A stretch of 64,000 bases of DNA from Aquila chrysaetos chrysaetos (GCF_900496995.4 NC_044027.1:9758743-9822742), one strand, 5' to 3'; positions 10,836 through 24,480 are shown, counted from the first letter of the stretch. Notes: generated by a model from the letters alone, not told the origin. A program made the numbers and translations.

Positions 10836-13800
10836 ATGCCACATCATGACAGTCAGCTGGTGTGCCTCACACAGCTGTTCACTGAGCAATGTGTCTCAGA
10901 AAGCAGGTCTTTTCACGGCAACAGCAATTATTTCCTCAGGCTCTGATAAGCGCAGAACTCAGATGTTTCGTAATGACCTAGAGCAGCCGCACATGACCCA
11001 GGGATGGAAGGAAGCTGGATCGCACATGCCATGATTGCAGAAGAGGTGTGGAAAAGCCAAGTGCAGCACTGCAGGCCACAACAGAGAAGAGCAGGGAGCT
11101 GCAGCCCACGGCAATTACAAAGACTTGCTTATATCTCGAAAAAAAAATGTAGCTGAAAAAGCTGAATCGTTAACAGAATTTAGCTACTTAATTTCTACTG
11201 AAAAAAAATGAGCAACCTGTCTGTGTGCAGCCAGGGAACTGTCTGGAGTAAGGAGCAGCTGGGATATGACTTCTGTGAGTGGTGGTCCAGGATAAGCCCT
11301 TCAGAAGGGCTCTACATCCCTTGTGTGGGCAGGGGAAGGCATGCAATCACAAGGAATAACTGAATGTGGACTTTTGGAAAACTCTGGAATTGTAAAGATA
11401 CTTGACAATAAAAAGATCTTTCAACAATGGTGGTGTTGAAATCTTGTCAGTTGATTGATTGTAAACTTGGGAGATCAAGGACTTTCCCAAAGCGCAGCAT
11501 AGCCCAAAGGTATCACGAGAGGGCAGCAGAGACAGAATCTGAGCAGGACCCAGAAGGCAGTGGCCTGCAGTGTTTCAGACGCCCAATACGAAACCGCAAT
11601 GGCGCATATGCAAGAAATTGCTGAGGATGCTGTCAGTACCTTGCAGAGAGCTGATGTGGTGGGAAAACAGAATCTATCAAAACAAACTAGCGTGCTGGGG
11701 CATAACTCAGCAAAATGTATACAGACATGCCTTCAATATAAAAAAAAAACCCACCCATCACTAACTCTTACAGGTGAGAAGTTTTATTGTTCCATACGGT
11801 ATAGGACAGCAAGCTGAGGTATATGGTAATGCAGCTGTAACACAGGCCAACTTTCAAGCCAGACATTGACAGACTAAACCAATGCAACCACTGAAAATTC
11901 ATTTCAGACCTGGTGAATGAGCTAAACACAAAAAGGACCGTTACAATAAGTCTGTTGCATGAAGTCTAGTGTTTCAGTGGTGGTCAGCCCCTACTCCTAT
12001 CCCTTACGTTCCTGTGTGCTGCAACAGTTGCTTTTGGCAGGGTGTAGCATGGACAGGACCAGCTCTGGCCAAGGGCAGGAGTGAAGGACGCTGCTAGGAG
12101 GACACATGCCTGCTCCACAGCCCAGTGCTGTGAGTGCCGTCACCCAGCCAACCCTCACCCAGCCTGGTTGTAGCTACTCCCAGGCCTGTGCATCGCCAGG
12201 GCAGTTTGGAGGCACGTGCACCAGCTCTGGCTGAGCTCACAAGGGATGAGGCAGCCTGGCAGGACAGCTTTGGGAGCCCTGTGGTGCCCCGGAGGGATAA
12301 CATGTCTGCGCTACGCCGCAGTTGGCAGAGCAGCATATCCAGACAGGCTCTGTAGCTGGGACATGCCAGGACCCAGTCCTGCACTTGAATTTCCAGTCCC
12401 GCACAGGGCTTGTGGCTCCTGCTAGTAGCTGCCTTTTCTGCAGGGGGTCCCTTGCACCTCAGCTTTATTGCCCCAGAGGCCTCCACCCTCAACCTGAAGT
12501 CCTGGGGCCAGAGCCTGTGTCTCGCTCCTTCCTCTCCCAGAGCTCCCAGTTCCCTGCTCTGCCCACTCCAGAGCCTTCCAGATCCATGCTACAGCCCCAG
12601 CCCCTTCTTTCCTCATACCACCCTTCCCTCCAACCTCTTTTCTTATCCAAGTCTGCTTGGGTCATCTCAGCCCAGGTCATCTCTTCCTGGTGCCCCAGAC
12701 TCCCCCAGACCTGCTGCTGGGCACAGAGTCCTTTGCTCCAGGACAAATCCCTGCTGGTAAAATCTCTCAGAAAAGAGCATCCAGGTGTGTACTGGGAGCA
12801 GCCCCTGGGACATTCCTACCATGTTCCCTGCCTGAAAACAGTCCCTGGGGACCGTGATGGATGCACTACCCCAAACCCAGGCCAGGGACTGTTCTGGCAG
12901 TTTGTCATTACCTATGATCGCATTCCTGTACCCAGCAGCACCCCCAGGAGCACCCTAATTAAGTACTATAGATGCATCCTACGGGACCAGGCGCACTGTG
13001 AGATGCAGCACTCCAAAGATGCTCCTAAAGGGGAACCTCTTGCTGTGTTTCCCTGATCCTACAACATGAATACCCTTCTGACCCCCCATTCCCATGCTCA
13101 TCCAGAGCAGACACAGAGCTGCTCAGTATTTTTTCTGAGGCAGCCATAAGAAGACCGTTCATAACCTCACTAGCAGAGATCTGCGCTCCCGCAGTGTAAC
13201 AGCAAGCTCTGCCATATCTTTTCGACTCTCCACCAAATGTAGGAGCTGGCACCACTTCCCCTCGCTGTGACACAAGGGGCACCAATGCTGCTCCCTGCAG
13301 AGACATGCCATGGGAGTTATAAACACAGCCGCTTTCATTAGGCGCATTATTCACCCTCTGGCTCACTCTAAGTTGGACTGATGATGCCTCAGGAGTGTAA
13401 TAGAGAAAATATTAAAATGGTTTTTTGTTGCACTGCCTCACCTAGGTATTACGTGCTGCACTACTCCATTGCACAACGGGATGTCTCAAAAAGGGGAGCC
13501 TGAAAAGATTACTGTAAATAAGACTTAGAAGAAAAAAATCAGGGGAAATGATCAGAAATCAATAAATCAATGAGCAATCCATCGAAGACATACCAGGGTC
13601 TGTACTTTTTGCCTCACAGCATTAAAGAGCCACTCAAGAGAGCTAAAAGACATGAAGTTGAAAACTGATTTGTGTTCACTCACGCTGCAAAACATGAGTG
13701 AAAATTCATTATAGGAGACAGAAAGTTTGATTGTAAGGACCACAGGATTACCCAAACACCCAGCATTTCTGCTTCCTGGAGCAAAGTGATGTTCTTCACC

Positions 13801-14289
13801 ATTATTTGCTCTTAAACAGTATCTTCAAAATGTCCATCTACTTTACACCCAGAGACTATGTAGGTCTATCCAGCTGGCCGCTAGTCTAATGTTTTGGCTA
13901 TGTTTTCACCTGGTGTATTGAAAACCTCCTCTGAGCACACCTTTTCCTGTTAACCAGTATTCTCCTTCCTTTCCTTCCTCCTGATCAGGAGAGTTTCCCA
14001 CTCGCCTTCACTTTCTTTGGCTTCTTTGTGGCCATGTGTCTGGACAGCCCCAGGGAAGGGCCAATCTTCACTGACACCATCCTAAAAAGTAGCTGAAACG
14101 ACGTCAAGTTTGTTGAAAAGAGGCATGTGTGGGAGAGGCTGTTGTACCTGAGCCTCTGTGTGTCCTCAGAGGCCACCATCAGCACACGCTGGCCGGTGGC
14201 CCAACAACGCCGACTGCCATTGTGGCCACCCAGCATGGGCACTGGCTCTGGGAGGGTGCTGGGGGTGGCGGGGAGGGACCCACCGGCAC
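10836..14289. other. Intergenic region between IER3 and the DDR CpG island
   Basis: These 3.4 kb show no recognisable gene. A 244-codon open frame at 12322-13056 lies in C-rich sequence, has no family motif and looks like chance. No transposon was recognised in the interval. Confidence 0.55.
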
Positions 14290-14875
14290 CACGGCGGTGA
14301 TGGGACCCTAGGGGACATGGCGGTGACCTGGGGTAGGCGGCAGCAACTGGGGAGCATGGGGTGCGCAGTGGTGGCCCAGGAACATGGCGGCAGCCTGAGG
14401 TACATGGGGAAACAGGAGGACATGGCAGGGCCCCAAGGTACATGAGGTAACCCGGGGACATGGCAGGGCCATGAGGTGCACCAGGGGGACACGGGGACAC
14501 AGCACGGCCCTGAGGCATGTGGGGTCACCTGGGAACACAGCTCAGCCCTGAGGCACACGCCGCCACGGCAGGGCTCTGAGGCACACGAGGACACCTGAGC
14601 CATACTGGGACTCGGCTCGGCCCTGAGGCACATGGGGACGTGGCGGGGCCCTGAGGCACACAAGGACGCGGTGGAGCGCAGAGGTACGCCGGCCCATGGC
14701 TCAGCCCTGAGGTTCCCGGGGGACAGAGGAACATGGCGGAGCCCTGAGGCACACGGGGACATGGGGGCACCGCCCTGAGGCACACGGGGAACTCGGGGAC
14801 ATAGCACCGCCCCGAGCACACGGGGACGTGGAGGGGCACCGAGGCACACGGAGAACACGGGGTCACGGCGCTGAC
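14290..14875. repeat. Degenerate GC-rich minisatellite abutting the CpG island
   Basis: The phrase 'CCCTGAGGCACACGGGGACA' (variants: GAGGCACATGGGGACGTGG, GAGGCACACAAGGACGCGG, GAGGTACATGGGGAAACAGG) recurs about a dozen times with variable spacing of roughly 25-60 bp. Long open frames on the minus strand here (264 and 370 codons) are products of the repeat and of high GC content, not genes. The array ends at the edge of the CpG island. Confidence 0.75.
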
Positions 14876-15620
14876 CACAGGCCGCCCCGCCGCTCCCCAG
14901 GGCGGCCCCGGCCCGGCGCCGAGCGAGTCGCGGCTCCCGCCCTCCGCGCCGCGTTGCCATGGCGACGCCGCCCGGCAGGCCCCGCAGCGGCGGCCGGCAG
15001 AGCCGCGCCGCGCCGCGCCCCGCCAGCCCCGTTCCGCCGCCGCCCCGGAGAGCTGTCGCTTTAAGAGCGGCGAGGCCGCGGCCGCGGCCGCCCCCGCCCT
15101 CGCCCGCCCGGCGGCCGGAAGGGGGCCGTGATGCAGCGCGCCCGTCCGCCCGCGCCCGCCGCCGCTCGGTCTCTCAGGTAAGCGCGGCGGCTCGCCCGGC
15201 CCCACCCCGCCCTCCTCCGCCACCGCCGCCACCGGGGGAGGCGCTGCCCGGGGCGGCGGCCCCGCCCCGCCCCGCTGGGCGCCCGCGGGCCCGTCCGGCC
15301 GCTCGGCGGGGCTGGGGGTGCGGCGGGGCCGCCGCGGTTCCGCCCCGTGCTCGGCCGCCGGGGGCGGGCGCAGGTGCGGGAGGAGCTCGGAGCCGCTCCC
15401 GGAGCGCCTTTCGGTAAACCCGGCGGGGCTTTCGGCCACCCGGGGGTGTTGGGGGACTAGCGCCCGAGCGAGGACGGCTCGGCGGGGTCCCTGCGGCCCA
15501 GGCGCCGCTCGCCCCCGCGGCCGGGCCGCCCCCTCTCCCCGGCTTTTGCGGCCCGCGGCCGCCCACGGTGGGCAGGGGCCGCTCGCCGGAGGTGGGACGG
15601 GGTTGCCGATTCCACCCACC
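14860..15620 (+). promoter_or_regulatory. DDR1: CpG-island promoter of the DDR receptor gene
   Basis: The stretch is extremely GC-rich and dense in undepleted CpG, with many GGGCGG/CCCGCCCC (Sp1-type) boxes. It ends just after a non-coding exon with a perfect splice donor. No TATA box is evident; CGCTTTAAGAGCGG near 15056-15070 is the only AT-containing motif. It is probably a TATA-less, broadly used promoter with several start sites. Many G-runs on the minus strand suggest G-quadruplex potential. A C17 homopolymer at 15619-15635 bounds it. Confidence 0.75.
15071..15177 (+). other. DDR1: DDR gene exon 1 (non-coding, 5' end approximate)
   Basis: The exon is inferred from the strong donor CTCAG|GTAAGC at 15177/15178 inside the CpG island and from the need for a leader upstream of the acceptor at 44065. 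The 5' border is not determinable from sequence. It carries an ATG at 15131 that opens a 24-codon uORF reading across the splice and ending at 44093 if transcription starts upstream of it. Confidence 0.55.
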
Positions 15621-16824
15621 CCCCCCCCCCCCCCCAAAACCGGGGCACCCCGTTTTGTGCTTGGCTGCGGTTACCGCTGTGAGTTGCAGCACTTGGTTTT
15701 ACTCACTGGTGTGTGCAAGAGCCCGTAAGGTTGTGGAAAAGCTGCTCGGGACAGTTCGGTGGTTTAAGGCAGTTACATGCAGCGAGAGACCTTTTTAATT
15801 TACGCTGCCAGCAGTACTTACGGGGTGTACTGTCTTTGTTAGGCCTTTTCGCCTGCCACCGTCAGGAGCGGGCTGCATCAAGGGTTTCTCCGCAGGTAGA
15901 AGGTGATGCCGGGTTTTGTCTCTCCGCTCCGTGCGGGTTACCCCTGCCCGCTGCCCGGGACCCAGACCCTGCTGCCCGGCTCCTCTGGGCCCCTGGCACC
16001 GAGGTCCCTGCGGCCAGGCACCGACCCAGAGCAGGGACTGCCGCCAGCTGCGAGCGCACCGGGCCTTTTTGTTGTTCTTTTTCTTTCCTGCAGCTGGATC
16101 AGCTTTCAGGCAGGTTCTTTGTGGCCCTACCAGCAGCTGCTGGGGCTGTGCAAGGTGTGAGTAAACGGGCAGGAGGGAGTAAACTGCGCTGCTGCGGTGT
16201 GGAATGATGGTGTTAGTTACGCTCAGGTCCCGAGATCCGGTTTTTCCTCGCAAGCGTGAGAGTTAGACACTTGTGCTGGCTGATGGTTTCATTTGCTTGG
16301 ATTTTTTTCCCTTTATGAAAGAAAGAGCTTTCCTTTTTTTTTTTCCTTAAGCAGACCTCTGTGGGAAAACTTTGCTTTTAAACTTATTTTGGGCTTTTCT
16401 GGTTGATACTATTTCAATTTCTTGTTCGTTGATGCTTTTTTCCCTTTCTTCCTTTTTGTGCTGGATGTGCTGGCTTTCTGTTTCTTTGGCTGGTCTGGCT
16501 TCTAAATGTTCTTTAATGGTGGGGGGGCGTGGCACGGAATTGGGCAAAGATAAAATATAAGAATCTGGTACTATTTCACGTTAGCTTCTCCAGTGGAATC
16601 TTGTAAGCCAAAGGGGAAGAGGAAAGAACAGAAAAAGTGATCAAATGGAGCTCAGGGTGCTTTGCTTTGTTCAAGGCAGAAAGCGAAAAATGTTATGAAG
16701 GAGTGACTGAGATTTTGTTTTGCTTATATTTCCCTTCTTTTGAGGTTGAAAGGTAAACGAACATTTTGAAACACTTCGGCTTAAAATGCCGAGCTCTTCT
16801 TTTTCTCTTCAACTGACTCCATTG

Positions 16825-16865
16825 AAAAAAGAAAAAAAAAAAAAGTTCTTTAAAAAAAAAAAAAA
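16825..16865. repeat. A-rich simple repeat
   Basis: Three A runs (16825-16830, 16832-16844, 16852-16865) are broken by G and by GTTCTTT. This is a low-complexity tract with no other content. Confidence 0.9.
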
Positions 16866-19800
16866 TGTAGCAGCAGTTCTCCAGTTGTGGAGCCAGAAGT
16901 AGTGTCGTGTGTGGGCAGAGAGGCCTTGCTGCTCATTCATCAGCCGTTCCTGCCTTCTCTCTGTGGACCGTAAAATTAGAAAGGCTCCGATGTCCGTTTA
17001 GTCTGATAGTCTGGGTAATGTGGGCTGTCGAAATCAAGAGAAGCTCTTTGTGAATTAGCTGCCATGCCGCTCGTGGCTTGCTCAGCCTGCAGATTCTGGC
17101 CTCTGGTGTATAATTGAGGAAAGTAATTGTATTTTAAGAAGACTTAAATCTATTACCCAGGTGTGTGCTTGTCCCCTGGGCAGATGTCAGGGGGTGTGAG
17201 CTTTATTTTGCTGCCAGCGAGTGATCTGTGGCCTTCTGATGGTGGTAGGCTGCAGTTTCAAAATTGTAGCATTTTAAACTTTTAGGAGTGGTCCATGTGA
17301 GACCCTGTCCTTTTCCTCCCCTGGGAATTGCCTAGGTGACCTGCTTCTTCCCCCAGAGCAGGCTCCTTGCCTTTCCCAGGGGCTTTCATCTTTCTCATTC
17401 AATTCACTGTCCAGAAAGACTTTTATTTGTTGTATCTTTCCTGAATTTGCTTTTTGTGCGCAATGACAAGCTTGGCCATAGAGAGCATAGGTCCGTGGTG
17501 AGGGATGGAGAGTCAAGAACAACTAGAACTGGGTGTAATTGAGAACTGTCAACTTTGCAGCAAAGGAGGATGTTCAAAGCATGTGGCTGTCTATCGAGGC
17601 TTGAGGTAGCTCCTTGGATAACACTGAGTGGAGATTTGGATCTCCAGTTCTAAATAGTCATTCAGGAGAAAGTGTCAGAAAGTCTCCTGAGTTTCCAAAT
17701 ACTGGGGAGTTGTCTTGGCTGGAGTCCAAAGGTGAAGTAGCAGTAGGACTCTGTGTGGCTTTCCTTCAGATGTGCTACTTGCTGCTGCAGTTTGCACCAT
17801 CTGATGTGGTTGCTGTTCTTCTGAAGGCGTCCTAGAGTGACTTCAGAACAACTGAAATATTCAAGAACTGGTGTCTTGGAGTACTCCGCTTGTTCTGGGT
17901 TTCCTGCCCTTCCTTCTCTTTGAGGTGGCTGTTTCCTGGGGAGTTTGGCTGCAGTGGGGGTCTGTGCCCTGGAGGGACCAGCAGTGTCCCATGAGAAGGC
18001 ATTTCGGTAGCAGAGTGATAGCCCAGAGCCCCTGCCAAGTGGGAGACCAGTGCAGAGAGCAGCATGCCCAACCCAGTGATGTACTGGGGGAATGGTGCAG
18101 CCGCACTCTGAATCTCTCAAGCCAGGCCCACTGGGATGCTCTCGGCTGGCCTAAGACAGCACAGGGCAGTTAGGGACGTGGGAGAGGCCTGGGTATCCAG
18201 GAGGAGAGAGGAATTTGGGAGAGAGGCAGATTTAACAGGGAGCAAATGCCCACCACAGTGGTGAAAAGCACAGATGGAATAGCTGCTTCTGCGCAGCATG
18301 CCTTGGCTGGATCAACTTTAGGCAGTTTCTCAGTGAGCCCGTGGGTGAAATTCACTGTTTCATTTCCCCAAATGTCCTGCCATCATCCCCTTGGGCCGTT
18401 TGTATCTGCTGGTGTTTGCCAGACGTTGCCTGAGCTGCTCTTAAACTGCAGCTGTTTTTGCAGGTTCCCAGTTACTGCACAGTTGTTCTTACAGTGTTTA
18501 TTTTAGTGGTTATAAACTGATTTTTAAAAAGGAGTTGGAACTTGAGCTGGAAAGTCTCCTTTTTCTTCTTCCCCTTCATGATTTGGTTGAGAAGCTGCAC
18601 TATAGGAGGTAGCAGCTGAGCCCTTCAATATTGCCCCCCCAGCTTATGCTTTGAATTTTCTGAGATGTGGTTTCCCAGGGATTCAGGGGGTGGTTGTCCT
18701 GTACCTTGATTTTAGTAGTGGGACATATGTTTGGGTGGGGGTGTCTGCTCTTAACCTAGTAAAATTAGGAACTTGGCTAGGCAGTAAAAAAACTTGGAGA
18801 GCTTTTTTCTCATAACATTTTGTTTAGCCTGAATGTTTGCAGTCAAACAGAGCTATGTGTTTCTTTCTTAAAGACACAGAGAGCAAAAAGCTCTTTAGGG
18901 CAATATTTCAAATTGCTGTGAGGTTCAGAGCCTCATTTGGAGCTAGAAGGTGCCACTGTTGACCAAAACAGTTTCACCATGACTCTGTCATCCTGCATTG
19001 TACAGGGCAAAGTCCCTCACAGCGATTCTCATGGTGGGTTCAAGCACTGTGGGTTGAAGCGTAGGTAATCTTTTTAAAAAGTAGTAAGATACAAATTGAA
19101 GGAGAGCCCAGTGCAGTTAACTTGATCCTCTGCTCTCATGGTAATAAATGTGTGTTGCCTTTCCACTCTGATCTTTGCTTCCTTCTGTTTGTTTCATAAC
19201 AGTTACTTTTGCAAGTTGAACTGAAAATAGGTGCTGGAAGTGGTGAATAATCGCTTCGCTTGGAATAATCCGTGGCTGGGAAGAGCCAAGGGTTCAGTCC
19301 TCCTGATCTCTTTTGTTAGAGGCAAGCTAGCTTTTTTTTTTTCTTCCTCCTGTGTTCTGTGTTGAACATTAAACAGTGATTTCTATGGAAGAGTTTTAAG
19401 GAAAGTCTTTCAAAGTACTTGAATGACCAACTGGGGGCAGCTAAGAAAGGGTTGCCTGGGAGATGCTGTTGAGAGCAGCTAATGCAGCATGTGACAGCTT
19501 GCCTGGAAGAAAGTGAAGAAAGGCAGGATTGTGATCTGATTTTCCCTCCTTCCCCTTTGGGGTGCAGGAGTGGTGGTCCTTCTTCTGAAGGCTCAGGGGG
19601 TGCAAAAGTGACTGAGTTTGCAGGCACAAGAGTTGTGCTGCTTGTTCTACTCACCACAGGAGTAAAAAGGAATAAGGTGCAGCTGTCCCTGCAAAGACAA
19701 CCTGAGAGTGTAGTCTGGGAATCAAATGCTGCACTTCATTTCCTACACTCTTTGCAGTGCTTGTGCTTCCCCAAGGTTTTCACTGGGAGGGGAAGGATGT

Positions 19801-21243
19801 TGCCTTGTGGGGATGTAGCACAGGGAGAGGGAGTATAGGGCTTCTGGATGCTCCTGCAGCGTCACCAGAAAATTAGGTAAAATTCTGTTACATCACTTCA
19901 AGCAATCTCAGGGTAAAGCTGGCTCTCTGGGGAGCTTATTGTTTGTTCCCTTACTCCTCTTCAGAGCTCCCACTGTACTGGTCATTCCTCTCTCTGGGTG
20001 CGTGTCTAGGGCCCAGATGATAATTGTGGGGAAATGCTGATATACATATCCAGAAATGAAGAAAATATTGTGTCTTACGTGTCCAGGTCACTACCGTTGC
20101 ATGTTTAATGGATTGCTTTTCTGGATGCTACTGAACTTGCAGCTCTGAGTTTGTTCTTGTGTTCTTCCAGCGCCTGCTTAAAATGAGTTTGCATGAAAAT
20201 GTGAGTGCTTTCAGGCTGTGGAGAATGAAAGTGTGATGCTCCAGTTAGGTGTTGGCAAACTGTCCCGCTGTCTGGAGTTGTGTGGGAGGAGAAATGGTTT
20301 CTTGGTTGTGTGACCCCAATGGGGAGAAGAGCAGCTGGGGTTTAACAAACTGGTTAAAATTATATAGGCCCCCAAATTCTCCAGAGACATCTCTCCTTTC
20401 CTAGAAGCTTCCTTTAACAAGCTGATTTCTCAGGCTGATTGCTTGCAGATGAGATCATGCAGTGTGTTTTGCAGGGAAAGAATCTGAACTTAGACTGGTG
20501 AGCCAGAAAGTTTTAACACACAAGTCACATGCCCAGTGTCCTCATGGCACATACAAAACACTAGAGACTGTGAAAGTATCCGTCTTCAGGACAGCTTTGT
20601 GCTCCAACGAGCTTTCTAAATATGAAGGATACCAAGGGATGCTCTAAAGTGCTGGGTCCTGTTGCTTGGACAGCAACAGGAGATAGCAAGGAAGTATTTC
20701 ATCTTTCCTTAGCTCTGTTTCTCTCTTTAGTGTGTGTGGTGTTGGGATAAGCCCAAGCGAGGGAAGGCTCTCATCTGCCTTAATTCCACAGACATTTTTC
20801 TGCTGGCTTCAGCAAAGGAATTTATGTAGAATTGATGATATTTTTTTCTGTTAATGCATGAGAACATTCTGAGCAGGGAAGACTTGATGCTAATGTTCTG
20901 CTGCAGAGGATCCCACCAATCTGTGGTCCCTCTCAAAAGGGATGTTTTCCATTCTCTTGATGGCAGCTGGGTTAAGGTGTCCTTAATAGAAAGGCCTCTT
21001 CTTCCAAAATAATCACAGCCATCATTCAAGAATGTTGAAAATTAAGCAAAGCTGTTCTAAGGTGATGTTGGGTGGTATTCCCAGCATAGGGGAGCAAGCT
21101 AAAAACTTTTGTGGCCAGTAGCCTTAAAGTACAACCCATTCTCACAGGCAAGATAGAAAGGCACCTTCCTGACGCCGGTGCCTCTTTGTACCTAAAATTA
21201 CTTCTTCCAAATCAAGAAGGCATTAGTTATGCAAAAACACATT

Positions 21244-21260
21244 GGGGGGGGGGGGGGGGG
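21244..21260. repeat. G17 homopolymer
   Basis: There are seventeen consecutive G inside intron 1. It is prone to length error in sequencing and to quadruplex formation. Confidence 0.9.
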
Positions 21261-22977
21261 AGTTTTACTAACATTGATTATGGAAATAGGAGCCAAGGAA
21301 CCACTTGTTCCCAGTCTCTCTTTAAAAAAATAAAAATTGGAATCAGACTGGGCAGGGAAAATTTCAAATTCCAAACTTGAAATTCACCAACATTTTATGC
21401 AAATTGAAGAGAGCAATGTATAAGGCAAGATGTATTAAACCTCCTACCACTCCACATCAGTGTTCTTCTGCCTGTAAGGGAGTCTCATTCTATGGGTCAC
21501 TCCTGTGAGCTTGCTTTCTGAAACAAATAGTTGAAAGTACATCTTACAGATCTTACAGGTGAGCACAGGCTTGGTGGTATTTTTTTTTCCTGTCACTATG
21601 CTGCAGACTTAAGCATGCCTGCTCCATGGGAGTTTATCAGAAGCTCTTTCCAATGCGTAACTTCACACAAGTATTTTATAGGGGTGGAAAGTCAAGCACA
21701 TGGAAGTGGAAGACACCTATATGCAGGCTCATCAAACTTCATTTGGCATCCTTGTGAGTGTGTAGTACAATGCAAGTTAAAATACCTACTTTGTGTTGTA
21801 TTATTTTATTCCCTAGGTAATATAGTTGTGAACATAAGTTGCTTTGGTTCTATGCCCTTACTGACTGGCTAATAATCCCAGGATCCTTCTTTTAATGAAA
21901 AGAACTGGTAAAACTCTTGTTGCTCTGACAGATTGCAGTGAGGTGGTATATTTTTCGTAGCAGCTCAACCATTTCATTCTTCATGCTGTTCCCTGTTCCT
22001 GGATGGGATCCTGCTGGGTCTGTTCACGGGCTGTCCGTCCACCTGGAGACTGGCTGATGATCATCCCGGGGCCACCGGCTGGGTCGAGCAGTGTGTACAC
22101 ATGGGAGGTGATGATCTGTACCCTGAAGAGTGCTGCCTAAACCTTGTTTTGTCCATGAAGCTTCAAGTGTGGAGCTGTCGAAAAAACAGCCCACTCAGAA
22201 CTAATGCTTGCAGAATGCATGAGCAAGGAATTAAACTGGGTGGAGTTATTCCAAAAGTTGGATTTGGGGCCTGTTCGCTCCTAATGCAGCAGCTCTCTGG
22301 GTGTTTGCTTGGAAGGGCTCCCAGCATGAATGATGCTCTTCTGACCTGATTTGACTTTCCTTTTTTGATGCTTGGGTACTGTGCCCAAATCTGTCTGCAA
22401 AGCTCTGCAGTGCAGAGCTCCAGTGCCTGATGAACCTGAAACAAGTCAGCTCCTGTCAAGAGATGGTAGTGAGATGATCAGCTCATATGTGCCATGGGGG
22501 ATGGAGGAGAGGGTGAGAGGACAAGAGGAGGAACAGACAAAGTAAACAGTTGTGTTTCTTCCCCAGGACTGTCCTATGTCCTGAGTCTGCCAGCTGCGAT
22601 CTGGAGGCCAGAAGAATAGGGTGGGGTATTTTCTTCCAACCAGATGAATTTATGCAGTGAAAATGAGAAGTTAGTTCAGTTTCTCTGGGAATAGCATTTA
22701 AGGTGTAAAAACGTTCCACCCATCAGTAACGAAGAGCTGCTGAAGAACAAGCAAATACAGAGACAGAGCCTGCAGAGCACACTGTGTTTGCAGCTCTTTT
22801 TCCTTGAAGGATGAGAAACTGGGCATGTTTTTGTTGCATGTATCATTTGGTAGTGGTATCAGTTATTTGTGTTGCCTTCTTGTGGAGAGCTAAACTAGCC
22901 AAGTGTCAGGTTTTGTTGTCCATCTGTGTTACTGTTTTTTTATTTCATTTGTGCTTGTTTGTTTCTGCCTGTCAAAA

Positions 22978-23042
22978 AGTAAAAAAAAAAAAACCAAAAC
23001 CAAAACAAAACCAACAAAACACAAAACCATAACAAAAAACCC
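22978..23042. repeat. (CAAAA)n simple repeat
   Basis: An A run passes into imperfect CCAAAA/ACAAAACC units over about 65 bp. This is low-complexity intronic sequence. Confidence 0.85.
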
Positions 23043-24324
23043 CCAAACTTGTAGCAGAAGTAGCTGGAGTACCAGTATTCTCTGATATGCAAATGTCAGA
23101 CTATAATGAGTGCTTTTTACTGAGCTCAGGCTGTTTCTACTGTTCCTGACAAGCTGTCACATCTTCATGGTGGGTAATGTGATCTTCCAGGAATGTTTAT
23201 CTTTCATTTCTGCATTTATAGTGGAGCTGAGCTGGAGGTGCCTGTAAGAACATGTGCAGTGCGAGCCTCCAACGCCATGGTGTTGTTTGGGATGAGGTGT
23301 TGGCCATGTGTGCTATGATTCAGCTGCTGAAGAGAACAAATCAGCAGACTAGCCGAGCTAGCCATGCAGTGAGCTCCCTCACTGTTTCCCTGGACAAGGG
23401 TCCCAACGCTGTAAATTCATCTCGTGGACTTTGTTTTTAAGTGCATGTGTTTTGCGTTTGTCTGGATTGCGATGGATATTATTCAAATGACCCAACTTCC
23501 CAAAGTGTCCTTCCTCTTTCCACGAGTTTGACGCCATCCATCTACATACTTAGCTAGCAGCAATCTTGTATTTTCTTTCATGTTTTGGGACAACCTGGCC
23601 AGGGCTTTACTCCGAGAAAATGAGCTTTGCTGGCCAGTGCCATGTACAGATCCCATGGGTCAGTCCTGGCAGCACCATGGGCAGATAGCTGGGAGGAATG
23701 GCACTGATGGCAGTTTCTCGGGTGGCCAGCGACCCTCTTTCATCTCGGTGCCTGCTGCTGTTTCCCCATCACCCTCCAGACAAAGCACCTCATGTAGACA
23801 TGCTGCTTTCTCCCTGAGGACTGCACCCACCAGTGATTAGATGTGGTTCAGTCTCTGCTATGGCATTTTTTGGCCTCCTCCCAGCGCTGGAAGGACACCA
23901 AAGAGCAGCAGTGCTTCTGAGAAGACTTAGAGAGGGAAATGATTTTTCTAGTTGCTTCTAATGTCTTGAGAGCTATTGGCTGTCTTGCTTTTAACCTGTA
24001 TTATTGGAATTATTGCAAGCTTTTGTATTTGAATACATAGCTGAAGTTAAATGCCAAAAAGAAATCTCTTATGGCGGGTGTTAATTTGTGCAAGGATGGT
24101 CTGGTGCAGTGTAGTGACCCTGTTTGAGACCCGTGCAATACATCAAGGCACAGATACTGGTACTGCAGTATCCCTACCAGTACAGAATTAGCCCTGATTG
24201 TGTCAGTGCTGATATCTTTAACCAAGCTTTTAATATAATCTAGAAAGATCTCTTCAGAGAAACTCGATGCAAGTCTCTCATAGAACTGTTGGCAATAATT
24301 ATTCTGCCTCTTCTCATTTTCTGT

Positions 24325-24480
24325 CACAGAATGATGGAAATACTGGTTGGAAAGGACATCTGGAGGTCTTCAGCCTGACCTCCTGCTTGAAGTGGGACTG
24401 TCTCCAGCATGTGATCGCCTCAGCCATGGCTTTGTCTGGCCAAGTCTTGAAAATGACCAGGGATGGAGCAGTGTACCATG
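24325..24480 (-). mobile_element. Old CR1 LINE 3' end, antisense
   Basis: The plus strand reads 'CACAGAATGATGG', 'GGTTGGAAAGGACATCTGGA', 'CTTGAAAATGACCAGGGATG', matching the reverse of the CR1 3' consensus (CACAGAATCATAGAATGG...TTGGAAGGGACC...TTGAAAACCTCCAGGGATGG). It is diverged and non-coding. Confidence 0.75.

Noticed and set aside
12322..13056. 244-codon open frame on the plus strand
   Set aside because: It lies in C/T-rich sequence, has overlapping open frames on both strands, no family motif and no promoter or poly(A) context. It looks like chance.
14166..15637. Long minus-strand frames (264 and 370 codons) over the CpG island
   Set aside because: They consist of minisatellite-derived Pro/Ser/Cys-rich repeats and Gly/Ala/Pro/Arg runs, as expected from GC-rich DNA that lacks stop codons. 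There is no domain.
22978..23042. (CAAAA)n run as a CRISPR-like or regulatory array
   Set aside because: It is simple low-complexity sequence without spacers.
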